32,773 bases of DNA from a bacterium (GTDB lineage Bacteria > Krumholzibacteriota > Krumholzibacteriia > LZORAL124-64-63). The stretch's first letter is position 1, and every line of letters starts with the position of its first letter. The notes under the pieces were generated by a model, which was not told the origin of the DNA, searched no databases, and was given only the letters and a program-made list of their open reading frames with translations. Location of the stretch: assembly GCA_024229695.1 (NCBI GenBank), contig JAAESD010000563.1, forward strand, positions 1 through 32,773, in the 5' to 3' direction. The translations under genes and the position numbers were made by a program. Positions 1-7,351 of this stretch are shown here, in pieces.

Positions 1-10
1 GTACAAATAG

Positions 11-1249
11 ATGAAGTCGATTATCATTCTTGGCGATGGCATGAGTGACAAGCCACAGGAAAAACTTGATGGCAAAACTCCATTGATGGCTGCAAAAACT
101 CCATTCATTGATGAAGTTACAAAACGTGGACAGATGGGAACTTTTGATACTATTCCAGAGGGAATGCCTTTGGGTTCAGCGGTTGCCAATCTTTCGGTTT
201 TTGGTTATGACCCCCGCGTTACTTTTCAGGGCCGTGGAGTTCTGGAAGCTGCGTCACTTGGTGTTGAACTTGAAGCCGGCGATGTTGCAATGCGCGTCAA
301 CCTGCTGACTCTGAATGATGATGACACTCTGAAAAATCATCACGGTGGACATATTTCTTCAGATGAATCTGCACAGCTGATTGCAGCTTTGCAGAATGAG
401 TTTGGTGACAAAGGTGATATGCCTGTTGAGTTTCATATGGGTATCAGTTACAGACATGTTCTGGTTTTCAAAGGTGGCTGGGCATCAGCAAATTTCAGCA
501 GCTTCCCTCCTCATGATCACTTGAACGAAAAAGTTTCCGACCTGATGTGGACAGCCCTTGATGATACTGCAAACACAACTGCAGCACGACTTGTTGAACT
601 ATTCAATCAAACTCGGGATTTTCTTCGCAACCATCCGGTAAATGTTGCTCGCAAAGCCGATGGCAAAGATATGGCAGAAGCAATCTGGCCATGGTCACCT
701 GGTGTCCGCCCATCGATGCAGACAATGAACGAACTTTTTGGAATCACAGGCAGTGTGATTTCTGCTGTTGATCTTGTGCGAGGACTTGGCACACTTGCTG
801 GTCTGAACATTATCAAGGTTGATGGAGCAACTGGTCTTTGGGACACAAATTACGAAGGCAAAGTTGAAGCTGCCCTGGATGCACTTGAGACTGATGATTT
901 TGTCTACCTGCATCTTGAAGCAACCGATGAAGCATCGCACGCTCAAGATCTGGATTTAAAAATCCAGTGCATTGAATATCTTGATCAACGTGTCGTAAAA
1001 CCGGTTCTTGAAGGACTTCAGAACAGAGGGATTGAGGCAATTGTTTCTATCTTGCCTGACCACCCTACATTTGTTTCCGATTTAGGAAAACACGGCAACG
1101 ATGCTGTACCAGTTGCAATTTGGGACCCACGCAAAGAGGCTGATGCAACAACTCAATACAATGAAGAAACGGCGCTTACTGGAAAACTTGGCCACATGGT
1201 CAACGATGAATTTATAAAAACTGCGTTGGGGATTTATCGCTCTCAATAG
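11..1249 (+). CDS. apgM: ApgM-family enzyme: cofactor-independent phosphoglycerate mutase or homoserine kinase of the same family
   Basis: The 412-residue protein belongs to the alkaline-phosphatase-fold ApgM family. Seen in the sequence: an N-terminal metal-binding GDGMSD motif (residues 8-13), GSAVANLSVFGYDPR (55-69) carrying the presumed nucleophile Ser56, EATDEASHAQDLDLKIQ as the family's internal signature, and a late DHPTFVSDLGKHGND metal motif. ApgM proteins interconvert 2- and 3-phosphoglycerate in the cytoplasm. A bacterial branch of the family (TIGR02535 type) has instead been proposed, and in Bacteroides genetically supported, as a homoserine kinase for threonine synthesis. The residue after Ser56 is Ala rather than the Asp I recall in archaeal mutases, which leans towards the second role. 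The start lies ten bases from the window edge, so the ribosome site and upstream neighbour are not seen. The family call is safe; the substrate is open. Confidence 0.85.
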   Translation: MKSIIILGDGMSDKPQEKLDGKTPLMAAKTPFIDEVTKRGQMGTFDTIPEGMPLGSAVANLSVFGYDPRVTFQGRGVLEAASLGVELEAGDVAMRVNLLTLNDDDTLKNHHGGHISSDESAQLIAALQNEFGDKGDMPVEFHMGISYRHVLVFKGGWASANFSSFPPHDHLNEKVSDLMWTALDDTANTTAARLVELFNQTRDFLRNHPVNVARKADGKDMAEAIWPWSPGVRPSMQTMNELFGITGSVISAVDLVRGLGTLAGLNIIKVDGATGLWDTNYEGKVEAALDALETDDFVYLHLEATDEASHAQDLDLKIQCIEYLDQRVVKPVLEGLQNRGIEAIVSILPDHPTFVSDLGKHGNDAVPVAIWDPRKEADATTQYNEETALTGKLGHMVNDEFIKTALGIYRSQ

Positions 1250-1266
1250 CCCTTTATCGTTTATTG

Positions 1267-1275
1267 TGGTATAAT
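1267..1275 (+). promoter_or_regulatory. Extended -10 promoter directly in front of the beta-helix gene
   Basis: TGGTATAAT is a perfect extended -10 element (TGn plus TATAAT). No clear -35 box lies upstream, which is usual for extended -10 promoters. The expected transcription start, about seven bases after the last T, coincides with the A of the ATG at 1282, so the message would have almost no leader. The site is seen; its use is inferred. Confidence 0.5.
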
Positions 1276-1281
1276 ATTACC

Positions 1282-3360
1282 ATGAAACATCTTATCTATA
1301 CTTCAGCTGCTATTTTAGCGGTGCTGCTTTTTACTGTTTCGTCTGCTTTTGCTACTCGATACCATGTCACACTTGATGGCACCAGAATCGAGGGTGGATC
1401 TGTTGCTAACAACTGGAACATAGACAACTGCTATTCAAGCCTTGAGGATGTTGCTGCAATAACTACCGTTTCTGATACAATTTTGCTCGATTATGGTCAA
1501 CACGCCTATCTCAACTCAAATAATCTGCCCGCTTTGATTGCCAATCGTAACCTGGATCTCAATAGTGAAAATTTCACGGTTGTACTGATGGCTCTATCTG
1601 GATTTTATCTTGCTGCTGATCAAAATGATGTTGAGATAAGGGGCATAACTTTTACAGCTGAAAGCGTTGAAAGCGACAGGCCTCTATTTGATCTAGCCCC
1701 TGAAAGCGTCAACTTTCATCAATTTTATCTCAACAGCTGCAGGTTTTTCAATCTTAATTCTTCTGCGTTGGGAGGCTCTATCAATATCGGTGGCGGAGTC
1801 CTGCGTGCCCAGTCATCTGATAAGACAGCCACAATCAGAATTTCCGAATGTGAATTCAAGAATAATTACTCAAGAGGAAATGGTGGTGCAATCGGTATTA
1901 CCGACGGTTGGAATGTACTTATTTATGATTCACAATTTTTCGGCAACCACAGTCATCCAGGTTTCGGAAATTCAGGGCTCGGCGGCGCAATTGCTTTAAA
2001 TTCTCTCGAAAATATAAGCCACCTGTCACTCCATAATTGTGTTATCGACAGCTCCTACTCTGTGGGCCCTGGTGGCGCAATTGCTATTGACGATGGCAAT
2101 CTTACTTTGACCTCAACTCATTTGCTCAACAGTGTCAGTGGAGTTGAACACAGTACTGGCTGGCAAGCTGGAGCCGGCATTTTTATGAGAGCAACTGAAG
2201 AAAGCAATGAATCTGACCGATTTTTAATAATTACTGATTGCCTGATTAAAGGCAATGCGAGCTACTCTATTGAAAACACAGGTGCAGGCGACGGTGGTGG
2301 CGTATTTGTCAAAGGAATTTCCGGCCACATGACTGATGTAACAGTCGACAATACAGTTTTTGAAAACAACTTCAATATACAAGGCGGTGGATTGTATATA
2401 GGCCGGTATGCAACAGGATCTGTAAACAAATGCACATTCTTGAACAACCGAGCTTTTTTTGCCGGAGGTGGCTCTTTCAAGGGCGGCGCATTCCATGAAT
2501 GTATGGGTGAAACTGCCGAGTATAACTACTGCTCGTTTATCGGTAATGAAGCTGGAGTTGACAAGGATGGAAACCACGTTTCGATACGTGGCTGGGGTGG
2601 TGGTTTCTGCACCAGACTCTACCCGCGCGCAACTTTCACCAACTGTACTTTTCTAAATAATGGTGCATACGGAAGCAATGTAAAAAGTAATGCTCTTCAT
2701 GCTCACCACGAAGGTACTTCCTTCAATGACCCGGACATGCGATGCGTTATAGACAACTGCGTGTTCTGGGGAACAGCTGGTACAGATATTCAAATCAATA
2801 TGCCTGACAATGCAATTGAAACAGTTACCAACTGTGCCTTTGGCGCTGGTGAATTTGTTTGTGATGGAGTAACACCAGTAAACACTGTTGAGCTTACCGA
2901 GAACCCATGCTTCAGTCTTACTGATATTGCTCTGTTTGAAGATTCGCCCTGCATAGACATGGCTTTTCTCACTGAGTTTGTAACAGATATTTTTGGCAAT
3001 CCTGTTCCTTCCGGCGTGCTTCCTGATATCGGTGCTATGGAGTTTATGCAACTAACCTCAGTCCAACATACATTGCCTTCAGGCAATCTTGTTGTTGCAC
3101 CTGCTTATCCAAACCCGTTCAATCCATCGACAACTCTGGTTTTTTATCTTGAAGAGCAGAGCAAAGTAACTGTCGATATTATTGATATCTCTGGTCGATC
3201 AATTCACAATACAAATTACGGAACCATGCTATCGGGACAGCATATCTATAGCTGGAATGGTACAAATAATGAAGGTAATTCATTGCCATCTGGACATTAT
3301 TTTGCAATCTTCAAAGCAGGCTCTGAACAAAATGTTCAGAAATTGGTTCTCCTGAAATAA
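1282..3360 (+). CDS. Secreted right-handed beta-helix protein with C-terminal sorting domain
   Basis: The ATG at 1282 opens a clear signal peptide (MKHLIYTSAAILAVLLF, then SSAFA), so the upstream in-frame TTG at 1264 is not used. The 692-residue product has a central region (about residues 90-500) of irregular repeats rich in N-N, GGG/GGA and 'NCxF' segments, for example FLNNRAFFAGGG and FENNFNIQGGG. This is typical of right-handed beta-helix proteins (pectate-lyase-like or polymorphic-membrane-protein-like). The last ~85 residues start at AYPNPFNPSTTL and end in a Lys, matching the FlgD-like/type IX sorting domain. The expected location is the cell surface or outside. No lyase catalytic residues could be recognised, so the function may be adhesion or polysaccharide binding or cleavage. 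No SD sequence precedes the ATG, which fits a leaderless mRNA. Confidence 0.85.
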   Translation: MKHLIYTSAAILAVLLFTVSSAFATRYHVTLDGTRIEGGSVANNWNIDNCYSSLEDVAAITTVSDTILLDYGQHAYLNSNNLPALIANRNLDLNSENFTVVLMALSGFYLAADQNDVEIRGITFTAESVESDRPLFDLAPESVNFHQFYLNSCRFFNLNSSALGGSINIGGGVLRAQSSDKTATIRISECEFKNNYSRGNGGAIGITDGWNVLIYDSQFFGNHSHPGFGNSGLGGAIALNSLENISHLSLHNCVIDSSYSVGPGGAIAIDDGNLTLTSTHLLNSVSGVEHSTGWQAGAGIFMRATEESNESDRFLIITDCLIKGNASYSIENTGAGDGGGVFVKGISGHMTDVTVDNTVFENNFNIQGGGLYIGRYATGSVNKCTFLNNRAFFAGGGSFKGGAFHECMGETAEYNYCSFIGNEAGVDKDGNHVSIRGWGGGFCTRLYPRATFTNCTFLNNGAYGSNVKSNALHAHHEGTSFNDPDMRCVIDNCVFWGTAGTDIQINMPDNAIETVTNCAFGAGEFVCDGVTPVNTVELTENPCFSLTDIALFEDSPCIDMAFLTEFVTDIFGNPVPSGVLPDIGAMEFMQLTSVQHTLPSGNLVVAPAYPNPFNPSTTLVFYLEEQSKVTVDIIDISGRSIHNTNYGTMLSGQHIYSWNGTNNEGNSLPSGHYFAIFKAGSEQNVQKLVLLK

Positions 3361-3363
3361 GGA
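3359..3363 (+). promoter_or_regulatory. Ribosome binding site that places the tatD start at a CTG
   Basis: AAGGA overlaps the stop codon of the preceding gene and stands seven bases before the CTG at 3371. No ATG, GTG or TTG in the tatD frame lies between the upstream in-frame stop (3353-3355) and the ATG at 3401. This site therefore supports a CTG start. Confidence 0.55.
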
Positions 3364-3370
3364 CTTCACT

Positions 3371-4120
3371 CTGCTGATTGATACTCACTGCCACCTTTTT
3401 ATGGAGCCACTTGGAGCTGAACCTGAGCAGGTTCTTCAGCGCGCTACATTACGAAATGTACCTGAAATTATCATACCCAGCTACGATCACACCACATGGC
3501 CTCAAGTTAAATCTCTTTCACATCTCAATGGTGTTCACACTGCATACGGAATACACCCGTGGGTTAGCGATGAAACACTTGATGAACCACTGCTGCTTGA
3601 ATTACTGAAGACCGCTGTAGCTGTTGGAGAAATTGGCCTCGATTTCAAAATCCCTGACTACGACAAAGCAACTCAGCTTGCCATGTGCAACAAACAACTC
3701 AATATTGCCCGCGAACTTGAACTGCCGGTAATTCTACATTGCCGAGGTGCTTTTAATGAGCTGATTGAATTGGTAACCACTGCTCCTCTTCCCGCTGGTG
3801 GAGTTGTCCACGCATATTCTCGTGGCCCAGAGCTGGCGGAACAACTTGTAGACGCCGGCTTGCATATCGCATTTGGCGGAGCTATTACACGGCCAGGTGC
3901 AAAGCGTGCTTTAAGAAGTGCAAAGACTGTTCCGATTGACAAAATTGTCCTGGAAACCGACTCTCCTGCAATCGGCCTGCATAATGTTCCGACCGGAGAA
4001 TCGGAACCACATCATACTGCCGATGTTGCTATTGCTCTGGCTGAATTACGAGATATGGACCTCAACGAAGTAACAAGGATTACAACAGAAAATGCCAAAC
4101 GACTCTTCAAACTTTCCTGA
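3371..4120 (+). CDS. tatD: TatD-family metal-dependent hydrolase, probable CTG start
   Basis: This is a TatD-type metal-dependent DNase/hydrolase with a TIM-barrel fold. The first ATG (3401) would remove the essential N-terminal HxH metal ligands. Reading from CTG 3371 gives (M)LIDTHCHLFME, the standard TatD opening, with AAGGA seven bases upstream. With that start (249 residues) the ligands are His6 and His8, Glu87 (GEIGLDF), His123 (ILHCRG), His147 (VHAYSRG) and Asp197 (LETDSPAI), so the site is complete. TatD enzymes are cytoplasmic and linked to DNA repair, RNA processing or D-aminoacyl-tRNA hydrolysis, depending on the member. The 3' end overlaps tcdA by 29 bases. The CTG could also be read as a CTG 3374 start, giving one residue less. 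Confidence 0.85.
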   Translation: MLIDTHCHLFMEPLGAEPEQVLQRATLRNVPEIIIPSYDHTTWPQVKSLSHLNGVHTAYGIHPWVSDETLDEPLLLELLKTAVAVGEIGLDFKIPDYDKATQLAMCNKQLNIARELELPVILHCRGAFNELIELVTTAPLPAGGVVHAYSRGPELAEQLVDAGLHIAFGGAITRPGAKRALRSAKTVPIDKIVLETDSPAIGLHNVPTGESEPHHTADVAIALAELRDMDLNEVTRITTENAKRLFKLS

Positions 4121-4853
4121 TCGATTTACTCGCACAATAGATATGTATGGCGAAGAAGGTTTTGCCAAAATTCGCAATGCCTCTGTTGCAGTGATTGGTC
4201 TTGGTGGAGTTGGAAGTCACGCTGCAACTGCACTGGCAAGAGGCGGGATCGGGAACGTAATACTTGTCGATTTTGATCTGCTTACTGTTTCATCTCTGAA
4301 CAGACATCCGTGTGCATCGCTTGCTGATGTTGGCAGAGCTAAAACAGAAATTCTTGCCGAGTTCCTGAATAAGACATGTCCCGACACAACAGTAAATCCG
4401 ATTAAAGAGTTTTTTCATACTGACACATGTGACAAAATATTCAGCTTGAGGCCAGATTATGTTGTCGATGCAATTGACAGCTCCAACCCGAAATGTGCGC
4501 TACTTGAAGAGTGTTTTAACAGGAAAATCAATGTGGTGAGCAGTATGGGAGCATCGTCGCACGGTGATTTTTCCAAAATACGAACTGGCGATCTTTTTGA
4601 TTCAACTATCTGCCCACTCGCTTCAAGAATCAGGAAGTTTTTGCGCAGACGAAATGTTGGTCGTGGGATTCAATGTGTCTGGTCAGTTGAACCACATGGT
4701 CCTCACCTGCCACCGGATATTGGAGACAGAACTATTGATCGTGGTCGTATCAGAAATCGCTTACCAAGTTCCATTTCCATGCCGGGAGTTTTCGGTTACA
4801 CTATTGCATCATTAATTTTGGATAACATTGCTGAAAAAGGACGTAATAAATGA
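4092..4853 (+). CDS. tcdA: tRNA threonylcarbamoyladenosine dehydratase (TcdA/CsdL-like, ThiF superfamily)
   Basis: The 253-residue E1-like adenylating enzyme shows the nucleotide-binding GLGGVGS loop (residues 36-42), the acidic DFD (60-62) and the LNRH segment (69-72) where ThiF/MoeB proteins have SNxNRQ. It also has VSSMGASSHGD and a TICPLASRIRKFLRRR stretch typical of the TcdA/YgdL branch rather than MoeB. TcdA uses ATP to cyclise the t6A37 side chain of tRNAs reading ANN codons to ct6A. The start at 4092 is supported by the family opening RFTRTIDMYGEEG. It overlaps tatD by 29 bases and shares an ATGA overlap with the following amidohydrolase, so the three are probably one transcript. Zinc-finger cysteines of MoeB are absent. 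Confidence 0.85.
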   Translation: MPNDSSNFPDRFTRTIDMYGEEGFAKIRNASVAVIGLGGVGSHAATALARGGIGNVILVDFDLLTVSSLNRHPCASLADVGRAKTEILAEFLNKTCPDTTVNPIKEFFHTDTCDKIFSLRPDYVVDAIDSSNPKCALLEECFNRKINVVSSMGASSHGDFSKIRTGDLFDSTICPLASRIRKFLRRRNVGRGIQCVWSVEPHGPHLPPDIGDRTIDRGRIRNRLPSSISMPGVFGYTIASLILDNIAEKGRNK

Positions 4854-6076
4854 CTCGCGTACTATTTATTCTGCTGCTGGCTGCAACTGTAACTGCTCAA
4901 CCTGCATTTCAGGAACTTGTCGACTCCAATCTTGAGCAGACAATTACTGACCGTAGATGGCTTCACACAAACCCGGAACTTTCCAACCAGGAGTTCAATA
5001 CTCAGACATATTTACGAGATACAATTCTGGAAATTCCAGGTATTGAATTAATTGATGGTGACTGGGGAACTGGACTTGTTGCAATCCTTCATGGCAAACC
5101 TGGACCACTGATTGCCTGGCGAGCTGACATCGATGGACTTCCAATCACAGAAGACACAGGTCTTCCATTTTCTTCAATAAACGATGGCGTGATGCATGCA
5201 TGTGGTCACGACATACACATGTCAGTTGCTCTTGGTGCAATGCGAGTTCTCAGCGATATCCGCGATGAGCTCCCGGGCTCAATTCTCTGGATATTTCAAC
5301 CCGCAGAAGAAACCGGTGCGGGTGCTTTTCAAATGATTGAAGCTGGAGTTTTTGATGATGGCAGACTGCCTGAATGTGTCCTGGCTTTTCATGACCACCC
5401 AACTTTCAACACAGGAGAAACCGGCTCTTGCTCTGGCTGGTCAACTGCCAATGTCGATGCCGTTAAAATTACAGTCCATGGCAAAGGTGGACATGGAGCC
5501 TATCCTCATAAATCTGTGGACCCTGTTACCATTGCAGCTCAGATAGTTCTTGGTTTAAATTCAATTGTTGCCCGACAGATTGATGTCAATAATCATGCAG
5601 TAATTTCTGTTGGTAAAATTAATGGTGGCACAAAAAGCAATATCATTCCCGATAAAGTAATAATGGAAGCAACTATCAGAACTCACGATGAAAAAACCCG
5701 CAACGAAATTCAGGAACGTATCCGCACAACCTGTCTCGGTATTGCTTCTGCTGCCGGTGCTCCTGAGCCGGAATTTGAATTTTTCAACGGCACTCCCGGT
5801 GGCTACAACAACCCTGAACTGGTTGCTCAATGCAGAGAAGTTTTTGCCAGAGTACTTGGTCCAGAAAACGATCAGACATATCCACCTGGAATGGGTGGAG
5901 AAGATTTTTCACGATTTGGCCAAGTAGTGCCTGGCTTCCAGTTCCGACTTGGTGTTGCACCTGAAGGCAAGGATATGACCTTACATAGTCCAAATTTTCA
6001 TGCCGACGAAAAATCCGTCGGCATAGGAATGCGAGTTGTATCTGAATTGTTATTTGATCAACTTAGTCGACGCTGA
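4850..6076 (+). CDS. Exported M20-family amidohydrolase (N-acyl amino acid / peptide deacylase)
   Basis: The 408-residue protein has a short hydrophobic signal peptide (MTRVLFILLLAATVTA). The M20D pattern follows: WHTNPELSNQE-like opening, RADIDGLP (91-98), HACGHDIH (116-123) with metal ligands Cys118 and His120, PAEETGAGA with Glu153/154, HDHP (181-184), the dimerisation-domain stretch GKGGHGAYPH, and near the end GMGGEDFS and SPNFHADE. The family hydrolyses N-acyl or aromatic amide bonds of amino acids (hippurate, IAA-amino acids, N-acetyl-amino acids). Most relatives are cytoplasmic, so the export signal suggests a periplasmic scavenging role. It starts inside the tcdA stop (ATGA), consistent with translational coupling. 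Its last codons overlap the convergent gene at 6063-6428 by 14 bases. Confidence 0.85.
   Translation: MTRVLFILLLAATVTAQPAFQELVDSNLEQTITDRRWLHTNPELSNQEFNTQTYLRDTILEIPGIELIDGDWGTGLVAILHGKPGPLIAWRADIDGLPITEDTGLPFSSINDGVMHACGHDIHMSVALGAMRVLSDIRDELPGSILWIFQPAEETGAGAFQMIEAGVFDDGRLPECVLAFHDHPTFNTGETGSCSGWSTANVDAVKITVHGKGGHGAYPHKSVDPVTIAAQIVLGLNSIVARQIDVNNHAVISVGKINGGTKSNIIPDKVIMEATIRTHDEKTRNEIQERIRTTCLGIASAAGAPEPEFEFFNGTPGGYNNPELVAQCREVFARVLGPENDQTYPPGMGGEDFSRFGQVVPGFQFRLGVAPEGKDMTLHSPNFHADEKSVGIGMRVVSELLFDQLSRR
6000..6024. other. Perfect hairpin inside the 3' end of the amidohydrolase gene
   Basis: ATGCCGACG (6000-6008) and CGTCGGCAT (6016-6024) form a perfect 9-bp stem with a 7-base loop. It lies 39 bases beyond the stop of the minus-strand operon that ends at 6063, so it could end that transcript although no clear U-run follows. 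It may also be only a by-product of the coding sequence (HADEKSVGI). Confidence 0.4.
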
Positions 6077-6428
6077 CTTCATCTCTCCAGAGATGCATCG
6101 TCTTTTTAAAGTCAGGATCTACTGGCATATGTGAATACGCATAGTCACCATTTGCCATTCTGCCAACACACCTGAAAGCCATTACGCCTTCATTGTGAAC
6201 TGTCACAATCAAGTCTTCCAGCTTATCGCCATCCAGATCTACTTTCCGACAGGCAAACTCCTTGCCCTCAAAAACTTTGGCATCTTCCAAAGATTTTGGC
6301 AGGCCGGAACAACCGGCAGACCAGTGTGGTGCATTTGCCAATACTGAATTGTTAAGGCTTTCCAAATCGTGGTGTGGGTGTGCATACAGGCTTGCAGCCA
6401 TAAACAGTATAAGTACTAGTACTTTCAT
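6063..6428 (-). CDS. Small secreted protein of unknown function
   Basis: The 121-residue protein opens with a signal peptide (MKVLVLILFMAASLYA) followed by a His-rich HPHHD. A short segment VDLDGDKLEDLIVTV resembles the calcium-binding DxDGDxxxD loop of VCBS/FG-GAP repeats, as found singly in small secreted proteins. Two cysteines (in AGCSGLP and EFACRKV) could form a disulfide. No enzyme family is recognised. The start ATG overlaps the stop of the lipoate ligase gene by four bases, so it is the last gene of the pyruvate dehydrogenase transcript. It converges with the amidohydrolase and overlaps it by 14 bases. Reality of the gene is well supported by the signal peptide and the coupling; its role is unknown. 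Confidence 0.7.
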   Translation of the reverse strand: MKVLVLILFMAASLYAHPHHDLESLNNSVLANAPHWSAGCSGLPKSLEDAKVFEGKEFACRKVDLDGDKLEDLIVTVHNEGVMAFRCVGRMANGDYAYSHMPVDPDFKKTMHLWRDEVSVD

Positions 6429-7021
6429 AAAATTCCCTTTCCATCCAAAAACATTTCTAAATCGTTTCTCAAGTCTACTATTTTCACAGGTAATCTGTCC
6501 AGAAATTCTGAATGTTTTCGCCCTGCCCGGTATTCAGGTTCTCTTGGAGGATGTGGCAGATATTTTTCAATCAAACTGAAATCAGGTTCAACAAGAAGCG
6601 TAGTGCTATAATAAACCAGACCTTTGGTTCGCCAAATACATGAGCCACCAATCTTTTTATTGTTCATTACCAGGTCGCTGGTTCCGTCCCAGGTAATATC
6701 TGGGCAACCAGATTTTGCGAGACCATCAATCATCCAGTCTGTAATTTTCCTGAATGCTGTTGTAACACCACCTACGCCAGGCATTGGAGCAACCAGTGAA
6801 ACAACCAGATTACCTGGATCAAGAACAACTGCACAGCCACCACCGCGTCGCCTGTAAATTGGAACCTTATCAGCCTCAATAACATCACGATTAAGTTCTA
6901 TGTCTTTTCCCCCGCGACCAATTACGACCGATAACTCCGGCCTGTAAATTTGCAGTTTTGCAGAATCAGTTACAGAGGCGATTAATTCTTCATCTGAATC
7001 ATAGAGTGGATAGTCATTCAC
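6425..7021 (-). CDS. lplA: Lipoate-protein ligase A family protein
   Basis: The 198-residue protein has the biotin/lipoate ligase catalytic fold. Visible are IGRGG (34-38), RRRGGGCAVVLDPGNLVVSLV (58-77), which matches the RRxSGGGAVxxDxGNxNxS lipoate-binding motif, and DLVMNNKKIGGSC, where Lys123 is the likely catalytic lysine. It lacks the C-terminal accessory domain of E. coli LplA, as do many bacterial and archaeal ligases that need a partner. It would attach lipoate, or octanoate, to Lys42 of the E2 subunit encoded upstream in the same operon. The ORF overlaps the neighbouring small genes on both sides (8 and 4 bases). An octanoyltransferase (LipB/LipM) role cannot be excluded by eye. Confidence 0.8.
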   Translation of the reverse strand: MNDYPLYDSDEELIASVTDSAKLQIYRPELSVVIGRGGKDIELNRDVIEADKVPIYRRRGGGCAVVLDPGNLVVSLVAPMPGVGGVTTAFRKITDWMIDGLAKSGCPDITWDGTSDLVMNNKKIGGSCIWRTKGLVYYSTTLLVEPDFSLIEKYLPHPPREPEYRAGRKHSEFLDRLPVKIVDLRNDLEMFLDGKGIL

Positions 7022-7349
7022 AACGTTTGATTGCTTTCTTCAATTCATCCTGGCAAAGTCTTGTTTCGTGATCACATTCCTGCTGGTCATAATAAGAATT
7101 TAACAACGGCAAAGCTTCTTTAATTCTCAATCTACCTATTGTCCATACCAATTCATTGCGATGAACCAATGAAATCTCTTCCGATACAACAGCTTTCATC
7201 AAAGCTTCATTTTGTGAAAGATCAGGATAAAGTTGCATTACTTCCTGGCAGTTTTTTTCAACTGCAGAATCAATTTGAATGTTCAAATAAACAAAGCCGG
7301 CCAGTACTACAACCAGGCCGGCAATTGCTATAATCAATCGGGTTTTCAT
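7014..7349 (-). CDS. Small membrane-anchored protein of unknown function in the pdh operon
   Basis: The 111-residue protein has one N-terminal hydrophobic segment (IIAIAGLVVVLAGFVYLNI) and then a soluble, charged helical domain. The segment ELVWTIGRLRIKEALPLLNSYYDQQEC looks like a single HEAT-type helical repeat, and four cysteines are spread over the domain (NCQEV, QECDH, RLCQD, KRCE). It starts two bases after the stop of lpdA and overlaps lplA by 8 bases, so it is translated as part of the operon. Function is not known. The position between E3 and the lipoate ligase suggests, but does not prove, a link to the complex. Confidence 0.65.
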   Translation of the reverse strand: MKTRLIIAIAGLVVVLAGFVYLNIQIDSAVEKNCQEVMQLYPDLSQNEALMKAVVSEEISLVHRNELVWTIGRLRIKEALPLLNSYYDQQECDHETRLCQDELKKAIKRCE

Positions 7350-7351
7350 AC

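Noticed and set aside
2224-3086. Three overlapping minus-strand frames within the beta-helix gene
   Set aside because: They are shadows of the plus-strand gene; no ribosome sites, signal peptides or recognisable domains.
3378-3608. 76-codon frame at the start of tatD
   Set aside because: It is out of frame with the TatD motifs, which are complete in the other frame.
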